Source: Chitinophaga pinensis
Lineage (GTDB): Bacteria > Bacteroidota > Bacteroidia > NS11-12g > UBA955
Length of the DNA stretch: 64,000 nucleotides
Direction of reading: 5' to 3'
Assembly: GCA_945888525.1 (NCBI GenBank)
Contig: CAMDAF010000010.1
Span: 1 to 64,000 of the forward strand
Position numbers and translations under genes: made by a program. Shown in pieces: positions 10,701 to 20,096 of this stretch (position 1 is the first letter of the stretch; the number at the start of each line of letters is the position of its first letter). A model generated the notes under the pieces. It searched no databases. It was not told where the DNA came from and saw only the letters and a list, made by a program, of their open reading frames with translations.

Positions 10701-13700
10701 TAAAGTCTATTTTTCCTACAATTTACGCCTCAAAAGACACCGCCGAATGGGAATTAGAGTACACAAATTATTCGGCAACTTTTAGCAATATCAATGCATG
10801 GTTTGCGCCGGATAATAGTGGAGCTGTTAAAATAGTGCAGATTAAAGATGCAGCAAGTGATACTTCCATGCCCTCAAAAAATTTGATTTTTAAATTGGGC
10901 ACTATTCCGTCTAATAAATCAAGAAAATTTAAGGTTAGAGCAATCTACAACAGCTGTAATAAAGACAGTGTAATTTTATATTCTGGTTGGAATTGTCAAT
11001 CATATCCAAATGATTTGGCATCATTTAATTGTTTGAAAGATAAAATAACATTATACATTGAACCTCAAAATACCCAGTTTCAAAGCTCCATTACCGACTC
11101 GGTAAATGTTGTGGATTTATGTGCAAATTCACCCTATACTTTAACGATAGAAAATGCAGGGATAACAAATGGTTATAACCCTAAGGCTTTTATTAGTTTA
11201 CCAATTGGAATGAGCGTAGTTCCTGGTTCTTGTTATTTAAAATATCCGCACAAAGGAAGTAAGACATCGATCCCATTACCAACACTAAAAAGCGGAACAA
11301 CTTATGAGTGGAATTTAGGCGCTTATAATACCGCCCTAAGTTCTGGGCTGAAAGGCATTAATGATACCAATAAAAATAAGATCATTGTATATTTCAGGGT
11401 TAAGACGGATTGCAATTATTCAAGCGGAAATTATATAAGGGCAGGTGGATCAGGAAACATTAAATGCGGGGATCCTATTTTAAGTTATTCATGTATCAGC
11501 AATCCATTAAACATTAAAGGCGTTACAAGACCATATTATACCCTCTTAAAAACGGAATCAGACTCAATATTTCCTTGTGAAAAAGGCAGTAAATTAAAAG
11601 TAAAAATTATCAATCTTGGCCCTTCAAAAACCGGGATAGAAGATAAATATCAAGTTGTTTTACTTCCAGGAATGGTGTTCGACTCGGCATCTTTTAACAA
11701 CATTAACAATGGCCCAAACAATACATTGACAAAGAGTAGAAATATTAATGGTGCTACAGAGGTGGAATTTAGTTTGCCAAGCAATGTAATACCTGGCGAT
11801 AGTATGGCATTTGAATTTAATTATACTACCGATGGCAAAAAGGTGAATTGCGGCAATTTGGATTTATACAGTCAAGCTGCCGTTAAGCAGGAAGTGGTTT
11901 GCGTTTCAGATAATTCAAAATGTAAAATAAATGTTGTAACCGGAAATAGCTTATTAAAAGTTCCAGTCTTTAAAGGCGCAATAAGCTTCTTTGGACTGAA
12001 AAGCAAGTTGGTGTTTACCAGTTCAGATTCTGAATCTTTAGATTTAACCTACAGCATTAGAAATACAGGAAATAAAATAATTTCATCCAATCCAATTGTT
12101 TTGAAATATGTTTATGATAGAAATAATTCTGGAACTGCTGATCCTAAAGACTTAGTGGCCTATATTGACACACAATATCTTAATTTAGCCAAGAACGGAG
12201 TTGTAAGCATAAACAAGAAAATTAAAGTAAAGGCAGGCCTTTCTTGTGCTTTGTTTGTGCTATTAGATTCTGCTTCCTGTAGCTGTAATTTTGTGTACAG
12301 CAAGTTTCCAATTCCATCATTAAAAAACGCAGGCGTTTCAAAATCCGTTTGTAGTGGAGACACCATGAAAATTGGAATTGGAAAGGTTAATGGTTATAGA
12401 TATTTGTGGAGCCCGGGAATAGAATTAAACGATGATACTATTTCAAATCCTTTCGGAGTTTTCAATAATTCAGACACAGGTAAAATACGAAAACAATTTA
12501 TATTGACAACCTACAGAGGTCAATGCAACAGCAAGGACACGACTTTTATTGATATTTATAAATTACCTCAAATAAGTATATTACAAAATGATACGACTGT
12601 TTGCAGCGGACAAAAAGTACTTTTAAAAACCTTGGTTAAAAGCAGCAATGGCGGATTGAGAATTTCATGGACACCAAACTATAAAATAACAGATACAACA
12701 AGTTATAATCCTACCGTTCAAGCCCAAAAAGATACAAAATACAAAGCCACCTTGATCGACAGCAAAAATTGTTACGCTATGGATTCTATTTCAATTTTTA
12801 CCAAAGAATATCCAAAGGCTAACTTTGGTTTTTCCAAAGCATGTGATGGCAATTTAATTACCATTTCAGATTCATCAAAAGTCTTAAACGATAGTATTGC
12901 TTATCTAAGATGGATAGAAAACACATTGGATACCTTTAACGTCACTAACTTTAGTTTTGATTTAAAGGGGAAATTAAGCAGCAGCATAAAACTAACCGCA
13001 AAATCATCGTTTGGATGCACAGATACCATTCGAAAAACAATATTTGTGAACCCATTGCCTAGCGCTAAATTTTTAAGCAACAATGTGTGTTTTGGAGATT
13101 CAATTCAATTTAAAGACCTCTCTAAGGTTTTAACCGGTTTTATAAGTAATTATAAAATTGATATGGGAGATGGCATACAATATTTTAAATCAAATTTTAA
13201 ACACCATTATGCTGTTGCCGATACTTATAACATTTCATTGTACATAGCATCCGATCAGAATTGCATGGATACATTTAGAAATGATGTTATTGTTTACCCA
13301 AGACCTCAAGCTGGTTTTAGTGTTTCAAATGTATGCAGTCAAGACAGCCTAAAACCAATTAATTTATCTAGTATTTTTAATGATTCAATTCTTGCGTACC
13401 AATGGGTAATACTAAGCGATACTTTTAATGTTAAGACTCCAGTATTTTATTACCTTAAAGATACAGTTTACAAAATAGAACTCAAGACCGTTTCAAGTAT
13501 GGGTTGTCGTGACAGCATAAACAAATCTGTAGAAGTTTATACCAATCCAATAGCCGGCTTTAATGTATTGCCTGTATGCGAGGGAAAGAAAAGCTCAGTT
13601 TTTAGTAATTCGTCTTTAAATAAAGGAAACATTATTTCTCACAATTATAATATTAGCGATGGCAGTTTATATACAAATCCAAATTATGTTCATGCTTTTG

Positions 13701-15043
13701 CCAAAGGCGACACCTTTGATATTAGATTAATTGTAAGCTCTAATAAAGGCTGTAAAGACACAATAACTAAGCAAGCCATAGTGTATCCTCGAATTAATCC
13801 TGGTTTCACTACCACGGATACCTGTGTTACGGACTTGGTAATTGTCAAAGACAGATCACAGTTCATAAATACAGGGATACGCAATTGGATTTATGACTTC
13901 GGAAATGGGGATTCGGTATTTATTGCCAATCCGTATTATAAATATTCTAAGCCTGGCACCTATACCGTTAAACAAATAGTTATTAGCAATGAAGGCTGTA
14001 TTTATGATACAAGTGGATTGCTCAACATTTATCCTCAACCTATTGCAGAATTCAGAGATACCAATAAGTGCGTTGATAATCAATTTAAATTTTTTACAAG
14101 ATCAAACATTAGTTCGGGATCGATTAATACTTATAAATGGTTATTTAGCGATAATACCAGCTCTTTATTAAAAGACCCAAATCACATATTTCCAAGTTCG
14201 GGTAATTTTAAAATAAAGCATATAGTTTATAGCAATTTTGGATGTGTTGACTCAATAGAAAAGTCAGTGGTTAGTTACCCGCCTGTTGTTGTTAAATTTA
14301 GCGCTCAGAATGTTTGTCTAGGCGATCCAATTGAGTTTATAGACAAAAGTATAGTTCCAAGTTCGAGCATTAAAAAATACCTTTGGCAATTTGGGGACAC
14401 TGATACGTCTATGTTGAAGCAACCAAAGCATACGTATCTTTTAAGTGATACATTTAACGTTAAGTTGAGGATTACAACAGGCTATAATTGTGATTATGAT
14501 ACAAGCGATAAAGTAGTGGTTTATCCTGTTCCGGTGGCAAGTTTTAAAACAGATCCTGATCAGGGCACCATTGTTAACCCAGAAATTCAAATTACAGATT
14601 TGAGTATGGGCGCAGATACATTAATTTATGATTTGGGTGATGGCAACTATTCAATGATGCGAAACTTGGTCAATAGCTATCCAGATAGCGGTGTGTTTAC
14701 GCTGCGACAAACGGTTTGGAATATTTATGGTTGCAGAGACACTTTTATTAAAACAATCACTATAAGGTACCTCTATGTTTTCAATGCTCCTACTGCATTT
14801 TCTCCTAATGGTGATGGAATAAATGACTTTTATGCACCTGGTGGAATTGGAATTAAATATTATGAAATGAACATTTTTAACCGTTGGGGTGAGATGGTGT
14901 ATAAAACAGATAATAGCATTCCATGGGATGGAAAATATATGGAAAATGATGTCATGGAAGGAATGTATGCAGTAACCTTTAAAGTGAGAGATTTTAAAGG
15001 CAGATGGCATTTCTTAAAAACAAGTTTTTTGTTGTTGCGTTAA
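7781..15043 (+). CDS. Giant surface protein with PKD repeats and gliding-associated (CHU_C) C-terminus
   Basis: This is a 2420-aa protein exported by Sec and then T9SS. The signal peptide is residues 1-26 (…LFMLLAQNTFAQ). Residues about 27-1500 are long DUF11-like, Cys-containing beta modules (phrases such as 'NIGSGT', 'LPSGIKYVKN'). From about 1500 to 2330 come an Ig-like module (VCSGDTMKIGIGK) and a run of PKD-type modules, each with a 'YxFGDGD/…HxYxxxGTYxVKL' pattern. Residues about 2332-2420 are the T9SS type B CHU_C domain (FSPNGDGINDFY, IFNRWGEMVY, WDGKY). The start codon is TTG; no in-frame ATG would keep the signal peptide. No enzyme domain is visible; adhesion or a filamentous surface role is inferred. 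No terminator was found after the stop. Confidence 0.92.
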   Translation: MIKLYRHSIRVVFFLFMLLAQNTFAQGNRLSIQSTGPSKLSICGVNDTSYFEIYNISSGTVTSIIVKLNLPSGIKYVKNTLIGAGMSESNVSNLNQPEFSAPNLAIAKNFKFKLLLTADCDLLSYLSSNIPSLQVRANYTGNYDVGSSIPFQVRVPSAQIASIANLSFVGDIGTKFTRTITVGNYGKGPLRELKFKRINGKDVQTFFVNKGNNSFTADTVTSTFGTSFFKTIGNLDTFLDQNETFTIIDSNVIKGCKQLNTAFELTWGCNKKFCQTAKTSGSASISNKSPVLKAIPYPVTPTCYNKNIFKSEIRFVNTGNMLAVSPRVSISLNYPYVMSTFDTSSIRIKVGYKGTYSKVAKDSTTATYNLGYYGCIGLYPIGFFRLKSPDLKPNDTLFVTWSTETCTVPVCSNAYMLVNCWAYYADYQDQCKNLKNVPWAWGKVYDQHYMTSSSFSPTDLINGQKGEFRTLISSASLFPTSSSARYYVDLILPPGLVHSKQKKDLYFINSDLTANWNPDSIAQIGDTIRGYFPHPIPISLTNAELVYYLTADCSKTGANGNKSIKLQIRYNPDKNCNPKEWLYLTCQTMSVKIHCVSNCGGGLKFRNFSVQRVNFGKPDNNNDGKPDNTGSIDTLKVREERCFVGDTIMAVYTGTVKRTSSIISWRYNYIESDITGGKFLDIVGIQLLVWRRGITLSTNCTQIRSYKTISGNNATFKIHLSTDSLLSCVSNSYRYNNDDSIIVRVKYKVSSNIGASTMNINFTNRFYTSNVVNPTSNANKFQCDTFSGQMIMAGYYFYTCCADNYQLNSCAQVAVNNYYYMVIGSCCSNYGGNNYFPYEYRNFARLKAVRFYMPSGFTMKKSIFAQYRTAGSNKTAYELKDTIRPVNVNAYPISYDVRKYFVDSAKGMVNYSDDAFHGYFQAFIEPSCSIQSQGNIPIKYDFIFERLNTLGSGYDTVSSGNTDNIIYNKPVTTIKSIFPTIYASKDTAEWELEYTNYSATFSNINAWFAPDNSGAVKIVQIKDAASDTSMPSKNLIFKLGTIPSNKSRKFKVRAIYNSCNKDSVILYSGWNCQSYPNDLASFNCLKDKITLYIEPQNTQFQSSITDSVNVVDLCANSPYTLTIENAGITNGYNPKAFISLPIGMSVVPGSCYLKYPHKGSKTSIPLPTLKSGTTYEWNLGAYNTALSSGLKGINDTNKNKIIVYFRVKTDCNYSSGNYIRAGGSGNIKCGDPILSYSCISNPLNIKGVTRPYYTLLKTESDSIFPCEKGSKLKVKIINLGPSKTGIEDKYQVVLLPGMVFDSASFNNINNGPNNTLTKSRNINGATEVEFSLPSNVIPGDSMAFEFNYTTDGKKVNCGNLDLYSQAAVKQEVVCVSDNSKCKINVVTGNSLLKVPVFKGAISFFGLKSKLVFTSSDSESLDLTYSIRNTGNKIISSNPIVLKYVYDRNNSGTADPKDLVAYIDTQYLNLAKNGVVSINKKIKVKAGLSCALFVLLDSASCSCNFVYSKFPIPSLKNAGVSKSVCSGDTMKIGIGKVNGYRYLWSPGIELNDDTISNPFGVFNNSDTGKIRKQFILTTYRGQCNSKDTTFIDIYKLPQISILQNDTTVCSGQKVLLKTLVKSSNGGLRISWTPNYKITDTTSYNPTVQAQKDTKYKATLIDSKNCYAMDSISIFTKEYPKANFGFSKACDGNLITISDSSKVLNDSIAYLRWIENTLDTFNVTNFSFDLKGKLSSSIKLTAKSSFGCTDTIRKTIFVNPLPSAKFLSNNVCFGDSIQFKDLSKVLTGFISNYKIDMGDGIQYFKSNFKHHYAVADTYNISLYIASDQNCMDTFRNDVIVYPRPQAGFSVSNVCSQDSLKPINLSSIFNDSILAYQWVILSDTFNVKTPVFYYLKDTVYKIELKTVSSMGCRDSINKSVEVYTNPIAGFNVLPVCEGKKSSVFSNSSLNKGNIISHNYNISDGSLYTNPNYVHAFAKGDTFDIRLIVSSNKGCKDTITKQAIVYPRINPGFTTTDTCVTDLVIVKDRSQFINTGIRNWIYDFGNGDSVFIANPYYKYSKPGTYTVKQIVISNEGCIYDTSGLLNIYPQPIAEFRDTNKCVDNQFKFFTRSNISSGSINTYKWLFSDNTSSLLKDPNHIFPSSGNFKIKHIVYSNFGCVDSIEKSVVSYPPVVVKFSAQNVCLGDPIEFIDKSIVPSSSIKKYLWQFGDTDTSMLKQPKHTYLLSDTFNVKLRITTGYNCDYDTSDKVVVYPVPVASFKTDPDQGTIVNPEIQITDLSMGADTLIYDLGDGNYSMMRNLVNSYPDSGVFTLRQTVWNIYGCRDTFIKTITIRYLYVFNAPTAFSPNGDGINDFYAPGGIGIKYYEMNIFNRWGEMVYKTDNSIPWDGKYMENDVMEGMYAVTFKVRDFKGRWHFLKTSFLLLR

Positions 15044-15127
15044 TTCAAATTTAAATACAATCAATTGGGTTATTTTTGCATATGCAAAACATTCCATTGG
15101 CAGAAAGGATGTGCCCCCATTCTTTAA

Positions 15128-15440
15128 AATTTTTTGTTGGCTTGCAGCCCTAAAAGCAACACTTCTTATGTGGCCATAGATGAAGCAATGGCATTTGTGA
15201 AAAAACAGGTGCATTAAAAGAGCCTTTACATTTAAGAAATGCCCCAACTGGCTTAATGAAAGACTTAGATTATGCAAAGAACTACGGGTATGCAAATGCG
15301 CATTCTGGAAATTTTATTGAACAGGAAGTTTACCAGACACAATACAAGGTGTAAAATTTTATGAGCCAGGGGGAAATGCCAGAGAAAATGAAATGCGTGC
15401 TTTTTTAAACAAGAGATGGAAACATAAATACAATTATTGA
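15128..15440 (+). pseudogene. rarA: C-terminal remnant of replication-associated recombination protein A
   Basis: Three frames joined in order read as the end of RarA/MgsA: ACSPKSNTSYVAIDEAMAF (frame 2), then KEPLHLRNAPTGLMKDLDYA and NYGYANAHSGNFIEQEV (frame 1), then LPDTIQGVKFYEPGGNARE and NEMRAFLNKRWKHKYNY (frame 3, stop at 15438-15440). The PLHLRNAPTxLMKDLxY signature is highly specific to this AAA+ clamp-loader-like ATPase. Each frame change is explained by loss of one base in a homopolymer (A run near 15200-15205, T run near 15326-15330). Only about 100 of the usual 420-440 codons remain and the ATPase domain is absent, so this is a decayed fragment, not a sequencing slip in a full gene. 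It is absent from the ORF track. Confidence 0.85.
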
Positions 15441-15564
15441 GCTTAATTATTCTCTATTTAGATTCGTTGTAAATCTTTATTTATTAGGCAATATTTATAT
15501 GTACTAATCTAATTATCAATAGCTTATCTTTTTTTACACTATTCAAAAATCCATTTTTTTTGCT

Positions 15565-15572
15565 TACCTTTG
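15565..15572 (+). promoter_or_regulatory. Bacteroidota -7 box for the ileS operon
   Basis: TACCTTTG followed by C matches TAnnTTTG closely and lies 20 bases before the ileS ATG. No clear TTTG -33 element is present. Confidence 0.6.
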
Positions 15573-15592
15573 CACATTTTAGAAAGTAAAGT

Positions 15593-18500
15593 ATGTACCG
15601 CACCCTTAAACAAGTTAATTGGCCGGAGATAGAAGCTGAGGTTTTAAACCATTGGGAGAGTGACAAAACTTTTCAAAAGAGTATTGATACACGTTCGAAG
15701 CAAAAGCCTTTTGTTTTCTATGAGGGACCGCCAAGTGCGAATGGCATGCCGGGTATTCACCACGTAATGTCCCGTGCAATCAAAGATATATTTTGTCGAT
15801 ACAAAACATTACAAGGCTATAGAGTTGAACGAAAAGGTGGTTGGGATACCCACGGACTTCCTATTGAGTTGCAGGTTGAAAAGCGACTTGGCATTACAAA
15901 AGAAGATATTGGTAAGAAAATCTCGGTTCTTGAGTACAATGCAGAATGCAGAAAGGATGTCATGGAGTTTAAAGATAAGTGGGATGAGTTAACAGTTAAA
16001 ATGGGTTATTGGGTTGATTTGGAGACTCCATATGTAACCTACGAAACAAGTTACATTGAAACACTTTGGTACCTGCTTAAACAAATTCATCAAAAAGGAT
16101 ATTTATACAAAGGCCACACAATTCAGCCATATAGCCCTGCTGCGGGAACAGGTTTGTCATCGCATGAACTTAACCAACCTGGAACGTATAAAAATGTTAA
16201 AGACACTACCGCTGTTGCTCAATTCAGATTAACAAGCGATTCTCTTGCTCTTGCATTAAAATTATTTAATCTTGATGCCTCTAATCTTGATGCTTTATGT
16301 TTTTTAGCTTGGACAACGACGCCATGGACCTTGCCAAGCAATACCGCTTTGGCTGTAGGTAAAAATATAAATTATGTTTGCATGCAAACGGTTAATGCCT
16401 ATTCACACAAAACCATCAACATAGTTTTGGCCGAACCATTAATTGGCAAACATTTTAATCCAGCGGGGAAAGATCTTGCAATTGAAGATTATAAAGCCGG
16501 AGATAAGATCTTGCCTTATAAAATTCTTGGAACCGTTAAAGGTTCAGAATTAGCAGGTTTAACTTACGAGCAATTGTTGCCATTTGAAGCCAATACCAGG
16601 AATTTAATCGAGGGCGATGCATTTAAAGTTTTAATCGGTGATTTTGTAACTACCGAAGATGGTACTGGAATAGTACATATAGCACCTAGTTTTGGTGCTG
16701 ATGACTATAGAGTTGCCAAACAAAATGGCGTAGGGTCATTAACCCTGGTAGATAAAAGAGGAAAATTTCTATCAGGCGTGAATGATGGGTTGTTTCTTTA
16801 TGGTGAAGAGTATGTAAAAGAAGATTATCTAAACGAAGCAGAAAAGGCAATTGAATTGGAAATTCAAAAAGACAAATTACAAGGTTTTATAAAAGATACC
16901 AGCAAGTTAAGTTATTTGAATGTTGATGAGAGAATAGTTCTAAAGCTTCAAAATGAAGATAAGTTATTCAAAAAGGAGAAATATGAGCACACCTATCCTC
17001 ATTGTTGGAGAACAGACAAACCAATTTTATACTATCCTTTAGAAAGTTGGTTTGTAAAAACAACTGCTGTTAAAGATAAATTGGTCGAGTTGAATAAAAC
17101 AATAAACTGGAAGCCGCAGTCAACCGGCGAAGGGAGATTCGGAAATTGGTTGGAAAATTTAGTCGATTGGAATTTAAGCCGCAGCAGATATTGGGGAACC
17201 CCATTGCCAATATGGCGAACCGAAGAGGGGGATGAAGAAATTTGTATTGGTTCGGTAGAAGAATTTAGGGCTGAAATACAAAAAGCAAATGAGCAACTGA
17301 ATTTAAATCAATCGATATCTGAAATACCTGATCTTCACAAGCCGTTTGTAGATGAAATTATTTTAGTTTCTGATTCTGGAAAACCAATGAAACGCGAGAG
17401 CGATTTAATTGATGTTTGGTTTGATAGTGGTGCAATGCCTTATGCGCAATGGGGATTGGCAAACAAAGATAAATGGTCCGAAAATTTTCCGGCAGATTTT
17501 ATTGCTGAGGGCGTCGACCAGACGAGAGGTTGGTTCTTTACATTGCACACAATTGCCGCCATGTTGTTTGATTCGGTTGCTTACAAGAATGTTATTGCAA
17601 ATGGCTTGGTATTAGATAAGAATGGCAATAAGATGAGCAAACGTCTTGGCAATGCCATTGATCCTTTTACCACGATCAATAAATATGGCTCAGACAGCAC
17701 CCGATGGTATATGATTACCAATTCTGATCCATGGGATAATTTAAAATTTGATTTAGAAGGCATAGCTGAGACCCAAAGGAAGTTTTTTGGAACACTTTAC
17801 AACACGTATTCATTCTTTGCCATATATGCCAATATTGACCAATATGAATACAATGCTGCACGTTCAGAGCAAATCAATAATTTAAGCGAATTGGATAATT
17901 GGATTTTATCAAAATCGAACACTTTGATAAAAACTGTTTCTGATTGTATGAATGCTTATGACCCTACACCTGCTGCAAGGGCAATAGAGGCTTTTGTGTG
18001 CGATGATTTAAGCAATTGGTATATTCGCTTATCCAGAAGGCGTTTTTGGAAAGGGGAGATGAATCAAGACAAACAATCGGCGTATGATACTTTATACACT
18101 TGTTTGGTTAGCGTAAACAAACTGATGAGTCCATTTGCTCCATTCTTCTCAGAATGGTTGCATAAGAGCCTAAAATCAGAAACTGAACTTTCATCGGTGC
18201 ATTTAAGTTTGTTTCCGGAGTGCAATGATAAACGCATAGATATTGAACTGGAGAAAACAATGCAATTGGCTCAAGATTTAAGCAGCATGGTTTTAGGTTT
18301 GAGAAAGAAGCACAATATAAGGGTTAGACAACCGTTGCAGAAAATTATGGTTCCTGTGTTAGATGAGGCATTTAAAAAACGCTTAGATCACATTAAAGAT
18401 CTAATACTGTCAGAAGTGAATGTTAAAGAATTAGAGTATTTAGGGGCTGAAAATGAAGTGATAGTTAAAGGTATAAAGTTGAATTTTAAAGCTTTAGGAC

Positions 18501-18988
18501 CAAAAATTGGCAGCAATATGAAATTGCTAAGTGCCGCAGTTTCAAAAATGAATCAGGACGATATAAGAGCCATTGAAAAAGATGGCAAGATTGTATTGGA
18601 TCTTGGGGCACTAAGCTTTGAGTTAATTATTGAAGATGTTGAAATAACCGCACAAGACATACCGGGTTGGTTGGTAAATACCAATGGCGCATTAACCGTT
18701 GCGTTAGAAATAACAATAAGCGATGAACTAAGAAAAGAAGGCATAGCTAGAGAATTTGTAAACCGCTTACAAAATTTAAGAAAGGATTCTGGATTAGACG
18801 TAACGGATAGGATATTGGTTAGCGTTGAAACAGATGAAACAACATGGGGTGCTATACTTGATTTTAAATTGTATATTTGCAGCGAAATTTTAGCAGATGA
18901 TTTAATTCAATTAAAAGGTTTGCAAAATGGCACTGAAATTGGGATTGAAGGAGTAAATTGTATCATACAACTAGATAAAAATGGCTAA
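15593..18988 (+). CDS. ileS: Isoleucyl-tRNA synthetase
   Basis: This class I aminoacyl-tRNA synthetase charges tRNA-Ile and edits misactivated valine. The HIGH motif appears as GIHH (residues 54-57 in PPSANGMPGIHHVMSRAIKD), the KMSKS loop as KMSKR (680-684), and the editing-domain signature WTTTPWTLPSNTAL is intact. Length 1131 aa fits the long IleS type found in Bacteroidota, with an anticodon-binding C-terminal half and no C-terminal zinc cysteines that I can see. It heads an operon: the next gene's ATG lies eight bases before the end of ileS. Confidence 0.97.
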   Translation: MYRTLKQVNWPEIEAEVLNHWESDKTFQKSIDTRSKQKPFVFYEGPPSANGMPGIHHVMSRAIKDIFCRYKTLQGYRVERKGGWDTHGLPIELQVEKRLGITKEDIGKKISVLEYNAECRKDVMEFKDKWDELTVKMGYWVDLETPYVTYETSYIETLWYLLKQIHQKGYLYKGHTIQPYSPAAGTGLSSHELNQPGTYKNVKDTTAVAQFRLTSDSLALALKLFNLDASNLDALCFLAWTTTPWTLPSNTALAVGKNINYVCMQTVNAYSHKTINIVLAEPLIGKHFNPAGKDLAIEDYKAGDKILPYKILGTVKGSELAGLTYEQLLPFEANTRNLIEGDAFKVLIGDFVTTEDGTGIVHIAPSFGADDYRVAKQNGVGSLTLVDKRGKFLSGVNDGLFLYGEEYVKEDYLNEAEKAIELEIQKDKLQGFIKDTSKLSYLNVDERIVLKLQNEDKLFKKEKYEHTYPHCWRTDKPILYYPLESWFVKTTAVKDKLVELNKTINWKPQSTGEGRFGNWLENLVDWNLSRSRYWGTPLPIWRTEEGDEEICIGSVEEFRAEIQKANEQLNLNQSISEIPDLHKPFVDEIILVSDSGKPMKRESDLIDVWFDSGAMPYAQWGLANKDKWSENFPADFIAEGVDQTRGWFFTLHTIAAMLFDSVAYKNVIANGLVLDKNGNKMSKRLGNAIDPFTTINKYGSDSTRWYMITNSDPWDNLKFDLEGIAETQRKFFGTLYNTYSFFAIYANIDQYEYNAARSEQINNLSELDNWILSKSNTLIKTVSDCMNAYDPTPAARAIEAFVCDDLSNWYIRLSRRRFWKGEMNQDKQSAYDTLYTCLVSVNKLMSPFAPFFSEWLHKSLKSETELSSVHLSLFPECNDKRIDIELEKTMQLAQDLSSMVLGLRKKHNIRVRQPLQKIMVPVLDEAFKKRLDHIKDLILSEVNVKELEYLGAENEVIVKGIKLNFKALGPKIGSNMKLLSAAVSKMNQDDIRAIEKDGKIVLDLGALSFELIIEDVEITAQDIPGWLVNTNGALTVALEITISDELRKEGIAREFVNRLQNLRKDSGLDVTDRILVSVETDETTWGAILDFKLYICSEILADDLIQLKGLQNGTEIGIEGVNCIIQLDKNG

Positions 18989-19382
18989 GAAAAAAATTGA
19001 AGGAAAGGAAAAAACACGCTACAGCGACGCTGATCTTCTTGAATTTAAACAATTAATTTTGTCTAAATTAGAAGTTGCGAAAAGTGAATTTGGAAAAATG
19101 CAAAGATCCTTGCAAAATCCAAATGAAAACGGGGATGAAAACACCTCAAACCAATACTTAACTCTAGATGATGGCGCCAGTACTTTTGAAAAAGAGAACT
19201 TAAACCAATTGGCCGCTAGACAAAAGAAGTTTATAGACAATTTGGAAGCTGCATTGATTAGAATTGAAAATAAAACTTATGGTGTTTGTAGGGTAACTGG
19301 TAAATTAATCCAAAAGGAAAGATTAATGGCAGTGCCTCATGCGACCTTAAGTATGGAAGCAAAATTAAATCAATACAAATAG
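18981..19382 (+). CDS. DksA/TraR-family protein with degenerate zinc finger
   Basis: This 133-aa protein has a basic N-terminus, a long helical hairpin (about 18-95) and a C-terminal finger region. In DksA-type proteins that region carries four cysteines; here it reads YGVCRVTGKLIQKERLMAVP with a single Cys and then TLSMEAK, so zinc binding is most likely lost. Such Cys-poor forms are the usual Bacteroidota version of the family. DksA binds RNA polymerase through the secondary channel; a similar transcription-linked role is inferred only. The gene overlaps ileS by eight bases and is followed 12 bases later by lspA, suggesting co-transcription and translational coupling. Confidence 0.85.
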   Translation: MAKKKIEGKEKTRYSDADLLEFKQLILSKLEVAKSEFGKMQRSLQNPNENGDENTSNQYLTLDDGASTFEKENLNQLAARQKKFIDNLEAALIRIENKTYGVCRVTGKLIQKERLMAVPHATLSMEAKLNQYK

Positions 19383-19394
19383 CCAAGTATTTTG

Positions 19395-20096
19395 ATGAGC
19401 GAGGGAATCGAAAATACTTCATTGGCTTCTGAGCAGGTTAAACCATCTGTTGTGAAATGGGCATTGCCATTTCTGGTATTGTTTTTTGTAATATTTATTG
19501 ATCAATACTTCAAATATTGGGTAAAGAACAATATGATCTTGCATACAGAAAGAACAATGATTAAGGATTGGTTTTTCCTTCATTTTACAGAAAACGAAGG
19601 AATGGCTTTTGGCATGAAATTTTTTGGAGTAAAAGGAAAATATGCCCTATCAATATTAAGACTTGGTGTTGCTGTTTTTGGATTTTGGTATTTAATATCT
19701 CATATTAAAAAACAAGCCAACACATTTTTCTTAGTTTGTGTTGCTTTGATTTTAGGGGGCGCTCTGGGAAACATTATCGATTGTGTTTTTTATGGCGTTT
19801 GGTACCACAACATGAATGATTATCAGGGAGGCTATTTATTGGGTTGGGTGGTTGATATGTTATATTTCCCTATCGTAGAAACGCATTATCCATCTTGGTC
19901 GCCTATAAAACCTGGTCAAGAATTTGTGTTTTTCAGCCCTGTTTTTAATTTAGCAGACGCAGCAATTAGTGCCGGAGTTATAGCCATTATAATTTTTCAA
20001 AAACGTTTCTTTAATCTTCATGTAAGCAAGGAAAATCCTGCTGAAATTATGCATGAAGCCAATATTGAAGAATCTAACATTTCAAATGAAGCTTAG
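19395..20096 (+). CDS. lspA: Lipoprotein signal peptidase (signal peptidase II)
   Basis: This inner-membrane aspartyl peptidase cleaves the signal peptide of diacylglyceryl-prolipoproteins. Four hydrophobic segments are visible. Conserved boxes are present: DQYFKYWVKNN (N-terminal Asp box), TENEGMAFGM, GGALGNIIDCVFYGVWYH with the first catalytic Asp in GNIID, and VFNLADAAISAGV with the second. A longer loop between the last two boxes (…YPSWSPIKPGQEF…) is common in Bacteroidota. The track begins at a TTG at 19392; the adjacent ATG at 19395 is the natural start. Many lipoproteins in this window are its likely substrates. Confidence 0.96.
   Translation: MSEGIENTSLASEQVKPSVVKWALPFLVLFFVIFIDQYFKYWVKNNMILHTERTMIKDWFFLHFTENEGMAFGMKFFGVKGKYALSILRLGVAVFGFWYLISHIKKQANTFFLVCVALILGGALGNIIDCVFYGVWYHNMNDYQGGYLLGWVVDMLYFPIVETHYPSWSPIKPGQEFVFFSPVFNLADAAISAGVIAIIIFQKRFFNLHVSKENPAEIMHEANIEESNISNEA

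Noticed and set aside
15014-15295. 93-aa minus-strand ORF between the CHU_C gene and ileS
   Set aside because: The plus strand carries a recognisable rarA remnant here; the minus ORF has no start context or family resemblance.
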